Assembly: GCA_902805475.1 (NCBI GenBank)
Contig: CADCSX010000014.1
Location: 62,001 to 126,000 of the forward strand
DNA: 64,000 nucleotides
Reading direction: 5' to 3'
DNA from: Entonaema liquescens
Taxonomy: Eukaryota > Ascomycota > Sordariomycetes > Xylariales > Xylariaceae
The notes under the pieces were generated by a model. That model was not told the origin of the DNA. It saw only the letters and a list, made by a program, of their open reading frames with translations, and searched no databases. Position numbers and translations under genes: made by a program. Position 1 is the first letter of the stretch, and each line of letters opens with the position of its first letter. Shown one piece after another: positions 22,810 to 34,487 of the stretch.

Positions 22810-24240
22810 ATGGCACCGTCATTCGTTGGAGAGCTGCTCCAGCTCACTGCACTCGTTCTTCCAATACTTCAACCGTGTTCTGCCGCCTCTCTCTATTCTA
22901 CATACAAATTCAACCCTCTTGAGCATCTTGGTGGCGTAGCCCCATACTTCGAGCTTCAAGATCCGCCAGCATCGCCGGCATCTCCACAGGGATGTTCAGT
23001 GTCCCGAGCGGTCTATCTCTCTCGTCATGCTGCAATCTACGCCAACGACTATGACTATGAAGCGTACATCGACCCGTTTGTGTCTAAGTTGGAAAACCAT
23101 ACCAACATCGATTGGAGCAAGATTCCAGAGCTCAGCTTCCTCGCCGGGTGGACAGCCCCGCTGACGGATGCGGAACAGGAGCTATTAACTCGCGTTGGTA
23201 GATTAGAGGCGGCGCAACTTGGTGTAACACTGTCTTTTAGATACCCTAACCTTAGGGTGCCATCACGCGTATGGACTTCCTCTGCGGAGCGCACTGTGAA
23301 ATCGGCTGAGTCTTTCGCGAGGAGCCTCGAGCTGAATGAGGATGGCACTAATGTCGTGAGCATTTACGAATCTAAGGAAGCTGGCGCGAACAGTCTCACG
23401 CCGTATAAAAGCTGCCCGGCTTACTCGTCATCGTTTGGGAGCGATCAATCAGCGGTCTACCTAAAAAAGTTCACTAAGCCCATCATAGAGAGGTTAAACG
23501 CAAAGGCTCCCGGGTTTAACTTCACGGCCAACGACGTATATGGCATGATGGAACTGTGCGGGTACGAATCTGTTATTCGTGGCAGCTCTCCATTCTGCGA
23601 TCTTGACCTCTTTTCGCCAGATGATTGGCTAGGCTGGGAATATACGGCCGATATCATGTACCACTACAATGTGGGATACGGTAATCGGATCTCTGGAGTT
23701 GTAGGATTGCCTTGGCTCAATGCGTCGGCAAATCTACTGCTAGAAGAGTCAACTGGAGACCAAGACATTTATGTTAGTTTTACCCATCGGGAGTTACCCC
23801 CTATGGTCTTTGTCGCCATGGGTTTATTCAACAATTCGGAGTTCAGCGGAGGCGAGGCTACTATTAACGATACGATGCCGCTGGACCGTATTAACCATCG
23901 GCGTGCGTGGAAAAGTTCGCACGTATTGCCGTTTCTGAGCAACGCGGCTATCGAGAGGTTGAACTGTTCAGGTAGCTACGGCTATGAAGATGGTGATTAT
24001 TATCGAATCCTTGTTAATAGTGCTCCTCAGCCGTTGCCAAACTGTGCCGATGGGCCGGGTACAACTTGCTCGAGGGCAGGATTTGAACAGTATCTTCAAG
24101 AACGTATTGATATGTTCCAAGGGTTTTCTGAGCGATGCGGGGTGGACTACGACAACTCGACGGATAGTATGACGATTTATACGGATTCAAGTGTTGGTAA
24201 TGGTACTGCTGTTGGGAAGAGGTACGAAGCCTTTGCATAA
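22810..24240 (+). CDS. Secreted histidine phosphatase (clade 2, phytase/acid-phosphatase fold)
   Basis: Single exon, 476 residues. A signal peptide is predicted at about 1-25 (hydrophobic L-T-A-L-V-L-P-I-L, then C-S-A-A-S). The family forms a phosphohistidine intermediate on the first H of an R-H-G-x-R-x-P motif. Here the motif is S-R-H-A-A-I-Y (R72, H73), so the second Arg and the Gly are changed. The second motif, usually H-D, is F-T-H-R-E (H326-E328), which resembles the H-A-E motif of MINPP-type inositol phosphatases where Glu is the acid. Several N-x-S/T sites and paired Cys fit an extracellular glycoprotein. Substrate is uncertain; reduced or altered activity is possible. Confidence 0.8.
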   Translation: MAPSFVGELLQLTALVLPILQPCSAASLYSTYKFNPLEHLGGVAPYFELQDPPASPASPQGCSVSRAVYLSRHAAIYANDYDYEAYIDPFVSKLENHTNIDWSKIPELSFLAGWTAPLTDAEQELLTRVGRLEAAQLGVTLSFRYPNLRVPSRVWTSSAERTVKSAESFARSLELNEDGTNVVSIYESKEAGANSLTPYKSCPAYSSSFGSDQSAVYLKKFTKPIIERLNAKAPGFNFTANDVYGMMELCGYESVIRGSSPFCDLDLFSPDDWLGWEYTADIMYHYNVGYGNRISGVVGLPWLNASANLLLEESTGDQDIYVSFTHRELPPMVFVAMGLFNNSEFSGGEATINDTMPLDRINHRRAWKSSHVLPFLSNAAIERLNCSGSYGYEDGDYYRILVNSAPQPLPNCADGPGTTCSRAGFEQYLQERIDMFQGFSERCGVDYDNSTDSMTIYTDSSVGNGTAVGKRYEAFA

Positions 24241-24730
24241 AAGGTACTTTTGAAAATGTTTAATGTGTATTATTATAATGAAGCTATATCTTACAAGATT
24301 ATGATGTTGAAGAAATATATCATGCTAGAATATCAGGTTAGAATATCATGTTTGAATAAGTTCCACTATCAAGTCAAACCTTCAAATGCCTAAAGATGTA
24401 CCCAAGTTACCCCACTATGAATCATTACATAAGTCCCTATAAAGCACTAGTTATTTATAGTTATCGACTTTTATCGCATCAGTAACCAACAACATACCTA
24501 CCTAATGCATGGCAAGGCCGGCAGGCGAATACCTAAAATGTAACTTCTTGGGCTTTCAAGACTTTCCCTGCATCGGGTTGGTATACGGCACGTACCGCAC
24601 CAAAGGCTCTAAATGATAAACCATCACACCCCCTCATCTTCTTGGGATGTAGTTCCAGCCTCATCTTTCTCTAGATTGATTCTCTAGATTGGTTCTCTAG
24701 ATTGATCAAGCAAAGGACGCCCAAAATATT
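24241..24730. promoter_or_regulatory. Intergenic region; upstream DNA of the sirtuin gene
   Basis: 490 bp. Three tandem copies of TCTCTAGATTGAT (one with a G change) lie at 24668-24706, 24 bp before the sirtuin ATG, probably in its 5' UTR. Nothing else recognised. Confidence 0.5.
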
Positions 24731-25694
24731 ATGGCACCACGAACATCCATCGAAGAGTTTAAGGAGATCCTAAAGTCCAGCAACAGAGTATTGGCTCTCT
24801 GTGGTGCCGGTCTATCTGCGGCCTCGGGACTCCCTACATTTCGTGGCGATGGTGGTTTATGGCGCAATCACGACCCTACTTCCCTCGCGACCCCGAATGC
24901 CTTCAGACGAGATCCTGCCCTTGTTTGGCTTTTCTACGCATGGCGTAGACACATGGCACTGAAGGCGAATCCCAATCGCGGTCATTATGCCCTTGCCGAA
25001 TTGGCCAAGAAGAAGGACAACTTCCTGTGCTTGTCGCAAAACGTCGATGGTAAGACCTTATTCGTAATCTCTATAAAGTCATATACCACAATAAACTTCT
25101 AACCATGCGCTCTCGTCGTTTTAGGTCTATCGCAACGTGCTGGACATCCCGCATCTAAGCTTCGACTTCTCCATGGGAGCATTCTCGATAACAAATGCTT
25201 TAACAACGATTGCAACTATATCGACAAGAACAACCTAAGCGACCCCCTGTGTCCGGCTCTCGCTCCCGCCGCTGAGGATTACCCACCTGACCAGCCGATT
25301 CCTTTACTCGATCCCTACGTCCCCATACCACATATCGAGGTCGACGATCTCCCGCATTGTCCTAATTGCAAGACGGGCCTTCTACGGCCAGGCGTCGTTT
25401 GGTTTAACGAACCTCTCGACAAGCAGATGATTAGAGACGTTGATGTCTGGGTTGTTCGAGGACGTATCGATATTATGCTTGTAGTCGGAACGGCAGCCGT
25501 CGTATTTCCCGCTGCAGGGTATGTGGAGCAGGCTACAAGACGGGGAGCTATTCTCGTGGTGGTAAATCCCGATCCTGAGTCGGGGATGGGCTTTGGATGA
25601 AGATTTCTTCTTTCAAGGAGACGCTTCCGAAATTCTACCGAAGCTTTTCGAAGATGTCATTGGGAAGATGGATGAGAACGGGAAGATCCTGTAA
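24731..25694 (+). CDS. SIR5-type sirtuin (NAD-dependent protein deacylase), 3' frameshift
   Basis: Exons 24731-25049 and 25125-25600/25694; the 75-bp intron has donor GTAAGA and acceptor TTTTAG. Seen: GAGLSAASGLPTFRG NAD loop, QNVDG-L, catalytic H in L-L-H-G-S, and zinc pairs C-x4-C and C-P-N-C. A F-Y-A-W-R-R segment matches the Tyr-x-x-Arg pair that gives SIRT5-class enzymes their preference for succinyl/malonyl-lysine. No N-terminal targeting peptide is obvious. As given, the frame stops at TGA 25598-25600 after G-M-G-F-G, giving 264 residues. The neighbouring frame from 25596 then encodes the expected family ending (F-F-F-Q-G-D-A-S-E-I-L-P) to TAA at 25694. A one-base gain (or two-base loss) near 25590-25600 is therefore likely, either real or a sequence error. 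Confidence 0.8.
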
Positions 25695-26986
25695 AGAAGG
25701 AGAACAAAAAAAAAAAAAAAAAAAAAGGCTCATATCCCACTTGATTCTGAAGTTGCCATATCATAGGAAGCTCAATGAATAGAGTCGAAGATTTGTTGAC
25801 AAAGCAATAAAACCCCGGCAGTTTCTTTCCGGATGCTAACCTTCCCGAGGATGAAATTTGTAGCAAATATGCGTCGCTCTTATACGACACAATAATAATT
25901 TTATGCACAATACAAACGCAACTGCTTTTTATTAGAAGACTACGGTCTTGAAGTATGTCAAACTGTCTTATCCACCAAACAAGAAGGTTGAAGTTATACT
26001 AGTGGAGAGTTGTTGTTATGCATTTCCCCTTACCTTCCGGTGAAAATATAAAGATACCAAGTCTACATCATTTTCTGGCTGTATATTATCAACCACGCAA
26101 ACTTGAAAAAATGAATAGCCTATCATAGTAACTGGCTGTCATAGTTTCGTATTCCACTCCTCAAAATGAATACAAATGAACTGATTGTAAGTGGATAGTA
26201 ATAGTCTATGGCTGTCAGGGTAGAATGGTTAACGTCACCCATGGGCCATGGGTACAAAAACCAAGCCGGTAATGTAAAAGCTTAGCCTTTACATACATCT
26301 CCTTCCTACTCAGTATATGGACCATCTCCAGCAGTCTAGTAATAAATACGAAGTCGAGCAAGCGTTCCCTGTATATTATAGGGTCTAGGTCGGTCGATAG
26401 CACCGTATGCTTTAGAAAATTACCTCAAACCAAACATATTGTGCAGACTCTATCCGTCTTCAGAACTACATTCCGAAGTTTATTGCGCCGGTATGTAGTA
26501 CCCTACACCCAGAATGAGATCAGATCTCTCATTCCAGGGGACCTTATCAGGTTATCACATCCAGGCGCATAACTGAGATACCACCCTCCTGCCGGATGAG
26601 GCTTAGGCGAAGTGGTTTACGCGGAGGATGGGCGGGAGATCACCCCGGACTTGGCAAGTCGATGCAACTCAAGTGGCCGGGACCTTGATTACGAACCAAT
26701 TGAACCAATTGGCATGATTGGGAGATACCTTGACGTCTCTCATCCCATGTAAGGGTACCATCAATTGGTCGAGCATAGCGTAGCACGCAATTGCAATATG
26801 TAAAGATTCATTTACTTACTACTACGTTAATGTGTTTATTAATTTGCTCGTAGCTCCCCTCACGGAGCAGGCGAGAGAGAGAGCACTTGTTTGTTCTTCA
26901 CCTTCATTTGTTGGCGAGGGAGGGAAGAAATCAACAGTGAAAAGACTCCCCCGTGTAAGCTCGCGAAGGAAAAGCTGCTTCTCATC
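25695..26986. other. Intergenic region with a 21-bp poly(A) tract
   Basis: An A21 run lies at 25706-25726, just after the sirtuin stop. The rest (26-27 kb) has no gene; the end is the 5' flank of the sedolisin gene. Confidence 0.55.
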
Positions 26987-28853
26987 ATGCGTTCCCTTTT
27001 CGTCCTCTTCGCCTCGGCCGCGACGGCCAAGGTGATGGACAGTATCGCCTCTGTCCCTAAAGGCTGGTCAGAAGTTCGTCAGGCTTCTCCCGATGAGTCG
27101 GTTACCTTACGCGTTGGTCTCAAGCAGCAGCATGCGGCCGCGCTGGAGCAAGCGGTCCTCGAAATTTCTACGCCGGGGCATCCAAACTACGGCCTGCACA
27201 TGTCGCGTGACGAAGTTCGGGCTTACACGGCGCCGAAACAGAGCTCCGTCTCGTCAGTTTCCGGTTGGTTGGCCAAGAGCGGTGTCAGGTCTACGGTGAA
27301 CAACGATTGGATTACCTTCAAGACAGACGTGAAAACTGCGAACGACCTTCTTGGCGCAAACTTTGCCTGGTATCAATACGAAAAGGGCGGCAGTCCCAAG
27401 TTGCGGACGTTATCGTACAGCATCCCCGACGAGCTTGTAGAGAACATTGATCTCATTCAGCCAACCACTCGATTCGGCCAGCTCGGCGCAAAGAGGTCGA
27501 CCATTTTTGAGATCCTACCTCTCGAGCCTGAGGAGGAAGACGCTTTCAAGGCAGAGATAGCAGTTGACGCTGCCGACTGCAACCCTTCGAGAGTTACGCC
27601 GGCCTGTATTAAGTCGCTGTACAACATCAAGTACACCGCACCAACGGAAGGAAACCTGGTTGCATTCAGCTCTTACCTAGAGGAATACGCCCGGTACTCG
27701 GATCTCCAGTCCTTCGAGAACCAGTACTTGCCCGAGGCCAAGGGCCAAAACTTCAGCGTTGAGTTGGTCAACGGAGGTCTAAATGACCAAGAGAGCAATG
27801 ACGACAGCGGTATGTCGCGGCCCTTGTTGGGGATTCCTAGACGACCTGACAGCTAACTAAACTTTCTATATAGGAGAGGCAAACCTTGATGTGCAATACA
27901 TATTAGCTGCCAGTCACCCCGTTCCAATCCTTGAGTACAGCACGGGTGGTCGCGGGTGAGTTATGAACCATTCTTCATACCTGGCTTGAACCTTAACTGA
28001 CAACTTATCAAAGACCGCTTGAGCCCACGCATGACCAACCCGGACCCTCGTCAAATGAGCCTTACTTGGAGTTTTGACTTACCTCCTTGACCAAGAAGAC
28101 TCTGCTTTACCGCAGACGCTTTCTACCTCATACGGAGAGGAAGAGCAGTCAGTACCAGCAGAATATGCGCTAAGAGTATGCAATCTGTTCCTTCAACTCG
28201 GCGCCCGTGGCGTGAGCGTGCTCTTTTCATCCGGCGACTCTGGACCAGGAGACTCATGCATAAGAGAATCCGACCAAGCGCCATACTTCCAGCCCTCGTT
28301 CCCCGCTGGATGTCCGTACGTGACATCCGTCGGTGCCACTTACAACGTCGAACCCGAACAGGGTGTAAGTTTCTCGAGCGGCGGTTTCAGCTCGCTGCAC
28401 GCGCAACCGGAGTGGCAGGCGGACGCCGTCAATGCGTACTTGGACTCGATAGGCGAAACCTATTCTGCGTACTTCAACTCGTCTAACAGAGGGTTCCCCG
28501 ACGTCGCAGCCCAGGGCAGCCGATTTGTAGTCGTGGACAAGGGCAGGACCGCGCTCCTATCGGGTACAAGCGCTTCGAGTCCCGTCTTCGCTGGAGTCGT
28601 CGCTCTCCTAAACGCCGCGCGAAAGAGCCAGGGCCAGCCACCACTGGGCTTCCTCAACCCGTGGCTCTACAACAACAGCGCCGCTTTGATTGACATAACT
28701 TCTGGCTATGGAAGTGGCTGTTCAGGAAACTCTGCGTTCAGAAATGGCGCGAGATGGAATGCTACGGCAGGGTGGGATCCTGTTACGGGATTGGGTACCC
28801 CTGATTTTGAAAAGCTGCTTGCCGCTGCCGCTCCGGGAGTAGAGAATGCTTAA
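26987..28853 (+). CDS. Sedolisin (S53) tripeptidyl-peptidase-like protease, frameshifted
   Basis: Exons 26987-27809, 27874-27955 and 28014-28853; 581 residues if one missing base is allowed. Secreted acid protease: signal peptide (M-R-S-L-F-V-L-F-A-S-A-A-T-A), pro-domain to about residue 200, then the catalytic domain. The Glu/Asp of the S53 triad sit in G-E-A-N-L-D (E276, D280), the oxyanion Asp in S-S-G-D-S-G, and the Ser in S-G-T-S-A-S (about 488). The C-terminal Ca site is D-I-T-S-G followed by G-W-D-P-V-T-G. Within exon 3 the frame breaks at the TTTT run 28072-28075: ...P-Y-L-E-F continues as L-T-Y-L-L-D only if one T is restored. No intron signals explain it. The upstream in-frame ATG before 26987 is less likely than the signal-peptide start. 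Confidence 0.85.
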
Positions 28854-29309
28854 AAGGGTTATACACTGCGAGCATATGCACGTGTTCTAAAAAGTACATT
28901 CTAAGAGCCTTGTAAATACGGACCTACATACATACATTAGTAAATTAAATCATTTGCTGAGCTTTTAGTAGTAGCCTGATCGAAATGCTGTTGCCTAAAT
29001 CCTGTATAAATGTTTCCAGTTCGCTGAAACGCAACGGGGCAGGGCGCAATGAGCAGATGCTGCAACATGATCGATGTCTGGTTGGTCGAGACCTACGACA
29101 TTGAATCAACATGAAGATCATTGGGGGGCTGTGTTAACTATTGATAGGTGCCTGATGAACATGTCTGTGCCGCAATTTGGTGGATTTGTCCCTCGATCTT
29201 CCAATTCATAAATGGTGTTTAAGTAGAGCATCCGCGTATTATGTGTGATGCTGTATCGTTCATAGACTCTTAGTTGTTGTTGTTGTTAGCTACTTACGAA
29301 TAGAACATC
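28854..29309. other. Intergenic region
   Basis: No gene seen. A short (GTT) run at 29272-29287 lies just before the next start codon. Confidence 0.5.
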
Positions 29310-30122
29310 ATGGCTTTAGACAAGATCATAATTCCATTTCCCCGGCTGAGCCCCCTAACGGGCGGTACTGCTCTCGTCATCACACTCGCCGTCGCGATCG
29401 CTCTGTACGCAAATATCATATCCCAACATATCTACTTGTTACAGTGGATGACGGAGCACAATGTCGGGTGGTCAGGCGGATTCGGCATCTGGTTCAACGT
29501 GGATCTCCTCAAGACGTCTTGGTTGCCTACCCTGTTATACCGCGGCCCCCACCACCAGCTAGCTATCGCAGCGTCCATAGCAAACACTGTTGTCAGCGCT
29601 GTAGTATTGGTCCTTTTCATTACTAGTGTTTTCATCAAGAAGGTTTGCCAACCCCCCTTTCCCCCAAATAACTCCATGAGAACTAACATGCAATGACAAA
29701 AGAACTTTGGGCAGCGGTGGATTCTTGCTGCTCTTTTTCTCCCGGCCTTTACACTCACCACCACGGCCCTCCTCTATATTTTCATCGAGCACGACATTAC
29801 CAGTCGCTTGGATACGTACTACCTGTACCTGATAGCCAATCCTACCAGATACCACCCGTACGGTGCCAGCTGGATGGACTTCGAGAGCTGGAGTTGTGGC
29901 GTGGCGAACCTAGCTCTGGAAACTGCTAACGACAAAGCCTTGTGGGTGGATAACTGCCATAGATCCCAGGTCGGACGATGGCTTCTTCTACCGGCGTGGT
30001 TCGTCCTATGTGCCACGATCCTTGTTTCTTGGTTGGCGTTCCGCGTGCTTCCTGCCTGGAGTAGGAAGCTAGATGGCGAAGATGAAGTCGAAGGCGGAGA
30101 GGGTAGAGTCAGACTGCCATAG
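29310..30122 (+). CDS. Four-TM fungal membrane protein, unknown function
   Basis: Exons 29310-29642 and 29703-30122 (250 residues). The 60-bp intron has donor GTTTGC and acceptor AAAAG; the junction is phase 0. Four hydrophobic helices are visible at about 18-40, 88-108, 119-140 and 204-224. The long loop between helices 3 and 4 has conserved-looking aromatic residues and two Cys (S-C-G-V-A-N and D-N-C-H), which could form a disulfide outside the cell. The short C-tail is acidic then basic. The layout resembles small Sur7/PalI-type fungal tetraspan proteins but I do not recognise a specific family. Confidence 0.7.
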
Positions 30123-30683
30123 AGAATTGTTGTCCGAGTGGATAAGGGCACGTGAGAAGAAGGTGGAATCTAAGATACTCCCAGGGGGTTGATACACGCA
30201 TATTCTCTATGTAGAACTCTTTTATCTTAATACCAATCTGATATTCTTTTTTCCTTATGCTTCATTGGACTTCATTCTTGATTAGCTATACTTATCAGGG
30301 CATCTCTTTCTTAGCATGTTTCGTTATTTCCGAGAGCATTTTCACTTAGGTGCTCTTCCAATATGAAGCTAAACTGCATCTTCGGGTGTATGCGTGTTAT
30401 ATCGCCAACTGCGTGCTTGTCAGGACTACTTTCCGCCAAAAGAGGCCCTAGGGCAGTAACGATGCGTAGGTTTACTGTGAACCCTTTCGTATTCAAGCCT
30501 GTCTAAGCATATTGGATATGATTTAAGAAGACGCGACCGTCCAAACATCGTAAGAAGGAAGAAGGAAGACCATATAGAGTACAATATAACCAACAGAAAA
30601 AGGAGATTCGTTCTAGATCCGTCTATCAGTTAGAATATAAAGAACTAGGTTAAGAACTAAGAACCCTGCCGAGGATCTTTTTA
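30123..30683. other. Intergenic region between convergent genes
   Basis: 3' flanks of the four-TM gene and the monooxygenase gene; no gene recognised. Confidence 0.5.
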
Positions 30684-32377
30684 TTAGTCCCAGTCTCCCA
30701 AACCCATGTTGACTGTACCGTTGTCCACGTCTTTCTGCATGTCATCGATGTTCCAGGGCTCGTACTTATAACCGGGTGGATAGTTTGGCGGGACCGAGTC
30801 CACCTGATCAAATGGGATTCCCTTTCTGATAGTTTCGGCCATCTTCTCGTAATTCTCGTAAGCGTACTGCTCCGGGTCATGCTTCCAAATCCATCGTGGT
30901 AGCTTCGGCTGCGCTAGCTTCGGGTTAAGCTTGACCTTGTCCCAGTTGGTGTGTTGGAGAAGTTCTGCATTGGTGAAGCCCATCTTCTGCGCGCACGAGC
31001 ACCGGATGAAGCGGAGACGCACATGCGTGCTGACGGCTTCTGGCACGTTCTGCTTTCCTCCAATCTGCAGGCAAGATGCGAGGGACACGGCATCTTCGAT
31101 GGCCTGCGTCGCGCCGTTGCCCGACGCGGGCAGGAAAGAATGTGCGGCATCGCCAATAAGGACCACGCGAGCGCCGGGCGAAGCCCAACTTGGCTGAGGA
31201 TTACGCCAGAAGAGTTCAAAGTTGACGATAGTCTTGGTCGGTGTCAGCTTTACGAGCTCCTTAATCCTAGGGTCCCAGGTGAGCTCGCCCAGCCCTTTAT
31301 CGATGTTGTTTAACACATCGTCTGATTCGACAGTGTGAGTCCAGCTTTCTTCCTCGGAGCCGGTAATCTGTACCTGATCAGCCACGCCCGAGCTGAGCGT
31401 TAAGCTATGTATACATCACTTACATCGTGGTTCATAATCCACACGCACGTCTCCTGACGAATCAAGACCATACCGTACATTCCGGGACTAGCGAGTGGAA
31501 ATTATTAGCCAAACAGCGTCCAGTACGGGAAATAATGAAAACGCCACATACCCAAGCCATGTTCTAACCATTGGCTCGTCATTGTTTGGTCCACCCATCT
31601 TCAAGAATTCCTTAAGCTTAGGGTTCTTGTCTAAGTGGTGTATTGGGAAAGCTGCTCGCCACATAGCTCTACCGGCACTCATCGCCCTGACTTGTCCACC
31701 TACCAGTTTTTGGCCTTTGGAACCTACGCCGTCCGCCGCAATTACGACGTCGGCTTCGAACCGGTCGCCTTTGTCCGTTACGACGCCGGCCTTCTGGCGC
31801 TCTGGATCCTCATAGTAATCCACGACGCGCTGGCCAAATTGGATCTGAATCCCTTGTCTCTGGACTTCGTTTAGATACATCCGGTAGATCAACGGCCGCA
31901 TCTGGAAAGCTCCAGGTGGTGTATTCGGATCCATACCAGCCTGACGCAAACGCTCCGAAACCTTTAGCGGCGTGATCATCCGTTCGCCAACATGTTTGAA
32001 GGTTTCAATCCAGGCATTGTTCATAGATATCAGGTCATACTCTTTCGATAACTCAGGCCAGTGACGGAAGAACTTGGTTGCGCTGTGGCCCATGAAGTAC
32101 ATATCGCCTAGATCCGGCCAAGAACAAAGTCATAGTCTTAGCATAGTGCAAGGTACCGCAGGGAAAGGAGTGGTGGGTGTGGTATCGCTAAGGTCAGCCA
32201 CATACCTGCGGTATTAATGTCATCATGGCGCTCGATAATGCGCACGTTGTGTCCCTTGCGCGTGCATTCAATAGACGCCGTTAGTCCCGCAAGCCCGGTA
32301 CCAACAATTAGGACATCGATACCCGACGGCGGGTAAGATCCTACCGGCCTACAATCGTTATCATTGAGGGATCCCAT
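30684..32377 (-). CDS. FAD-dependent aromatic-type monooxygenase (class A flavoprotein)
   Basis: Four exons on the minus strand: 32377-32206, 32107-31552, 31487-31424 and 31373-30684 (493 residues); introns of 98, 64 and 50 bp with consistent phases. Seen: dinucleotide-binding G-T-G-L-A-G (26-31) after a hydrophobic beta strand, the D-G motif in V-I-A-A-D-G-V-G (183-184), and the FAD-ribityl G-D motif in V-L-I-G-D-A-A-H (338-339). This set is diagnostic of salicylate-hydroxylase-like and polyketide-tailoring hydroxylases that use NAD(P)H and O2. No signal or membrane helix. It is divergent from the P450 gene, 2.1 kb away. The last intron acceptor could be at GATCAG or three codons later. Confidence 0.88.
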
Positions 32378-34487
32378 ATTAGGAAATATATGGCTTGGAC
32401 TTTTGGACCTTTGGATCTTTGGATCTTTGGACCTTTGGACTTTAGGATTTTAGGATTTTAGGATTTTAGGATTCTTAAACTCTTGAAGTCTTGAAACTTT
32501 CAAACTTGGGCCTGGCGAGGCTCGAAAAGATGCATAAGCAAGCAGTGGTCGAAGCAAGGGAATAATGTGCATCTAAAGCCAGGTGCTGCTTGGCCCACGT
32601 TCTTCGCAGCGACGATGCTACGCTATTAAGAATATAATATACAAAATCGAGAAGCGTAGTCGTACTCGACGGAACAGCGGGTGTTACCACGAAGCACGAA
32701 GCATGCTTTTCCTTTTTTTTTTTTTTTTTTTTTGTCGCGCCACTCGGCCATTAACCTAAAGGGTGCCGTCGTCGCGGCGGTTGATGTGCCCTACATAGTG
32801 CCGAGCCCTTGATCCTGCTCGGACCCGAAGTGTATTCCTGACCACCCAAACGCAATGTGCTGGGACACGTCATTGGCTCATCTGATGTCAGTATATGTCA
32901 GTATGATCAATCTAACAGCGGAAATGCTTAATACCGTACGCGTCCCTATACGCGTAGATAATCCCGTCGGCACTAGGCGTAAGAAAACATCTTACTCGTA
33001 ACAGTTATAAAAGTAAACATGATACCATTTGCGGATATATTAGATACCCACCCAAAAGTCAACACCGACGTATGCGGCTGAGATAGTTTTAAAAGCCAAC
33101 AGGCCTAGTTTAATTTGGATCATCGGACCAAGGGAGTTATGTATGTCCATAACTGGACTTAGTATTGAACCAGACTCACCTAGCATAGGACGGAATCATG
33201 TGGACCTGAAGAGTGGCGAGCCGCCGACGGGTTGGTTCCACGACGTGCACCCACCGCGATGGAACATAAAACGCCTTTTGTGTTATTAATGGGCCGGAGT
33301 CGTATCGACTTTAGAGTTATGCTACGAAGTCTTGATTGGATCACTAACCGTGGACAGTCGCTTATCTACCCTATCGACCTCTCGACACCATCAAGGCGCG
33401 ATGGTGGCTGTGTATCTTATGCACACTCATGTGCCTACTCATGTAGGCAATGTAGGCAGCCAAGCAGCCTACCTACAAAGGTAGGTATATCCACATTCTA
33501 TGTATATCGTACACGGGAAGGCATGCAGCAACGCTGCAACGATAGTTCAGCTATGTCTACGCGAGCTTACAGACAAAGCCCACTCCAACAACATATAATT
33601 CCATTTCATACTCGGATCCCGGCAGCACGGTTCAAACACAAATAAGGATTCCATACATACTACTAGCAGCACAACACACCGTTTACGCAGAAACAGGTAT
33701 ACACGAGTACTTCCTTGTCTATTAGCTTCAGTCCTTAGATATTGGATATTGACAAATATTCAAGCCCCCCCTTAACCTGTGATATATTGCTATTGATATC
33801 TCGTAAATAGCGGCGAAACATCATAATAATTATGACTTAACCCCGTGACGGAAGCGATACGTACCTAACCTACGCTCTCACCTATCAACGGAGGTTCTCT
33901 ATCTCTTGTCCGGACTTTGTTGGCCGGACTTGACTATTTTGGGTGATATTCTACGACATATGCAAGTGGCTTTCCGGCCTATCGATGCTAGCCCTGCGAT
34001 CTCATTGTTACCACGACGAAATCGGGCAAAGGGGGCCCTCGAAGATCCTTGGCCGTCTTGTATGGAATGTTTCGGACTTCTAGCACTCGAAGCTATTCTT
34101 GGAAGTACCTTATTTCTAGAAAAATGTAAACTTTAAAAAGCATAATTTCATAAGCATAACTGGATACGATGGGTAGTTGATGCCCGGTCATACTTTGATG
34201 TAAGCCTGAGAAGGGGACACCCGGTTAAGAATTGATACATCGCACCACCGCCCCTTGGGAGCCGGACGATTCTCGCCCTTCAACACCATCGAGGGTAATT
34301 ACTACAAGTAGATTTATCATTGGGCCACCTAGTGCTACAGTACATAGTTTAAATCGTGTGAAAGCCCTGCGACTACGTCTTGCCCGGAAAGTGGTCTTGT
34401 CACTCCGTTCCGCAGCCCTTTCCCTCAGTTCACATTCCTGCTATACACTCACACACACGACCTTGTCTTTCTACACGTCAGTTGATC
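32378..34487. promoter_or_regulatory. Long divergent intergenic region between FAD monooxygenase and P450
   Basis: 2.1 kb. An 8-bp tandem array (CTTTGGAY and TTTAGGAT types, about 10 copies) lies at 32393-32472, right before the monooxygenase start, and a T21 run at 32713-32733. No supported gene; frames at 33232-33645 and 33906-34136 look spurious. The region is the likely shared control region of the two oxidases. Confidence 0.5.
32393..32472. repeat. 8-bp tandem array in the monooxygenase 5' region
   Basis: About ten 8-bp units: first GGAC/GGAT-type (CTTTGGAC, CTTTGGAT), then four TTTAGGAT. It sits 16-95 bp before the ATG at 32377, so within the promoter or 5' UTR. The 8-bp rhythm continues weakly to about 32510. 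Confidence 0.85.
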
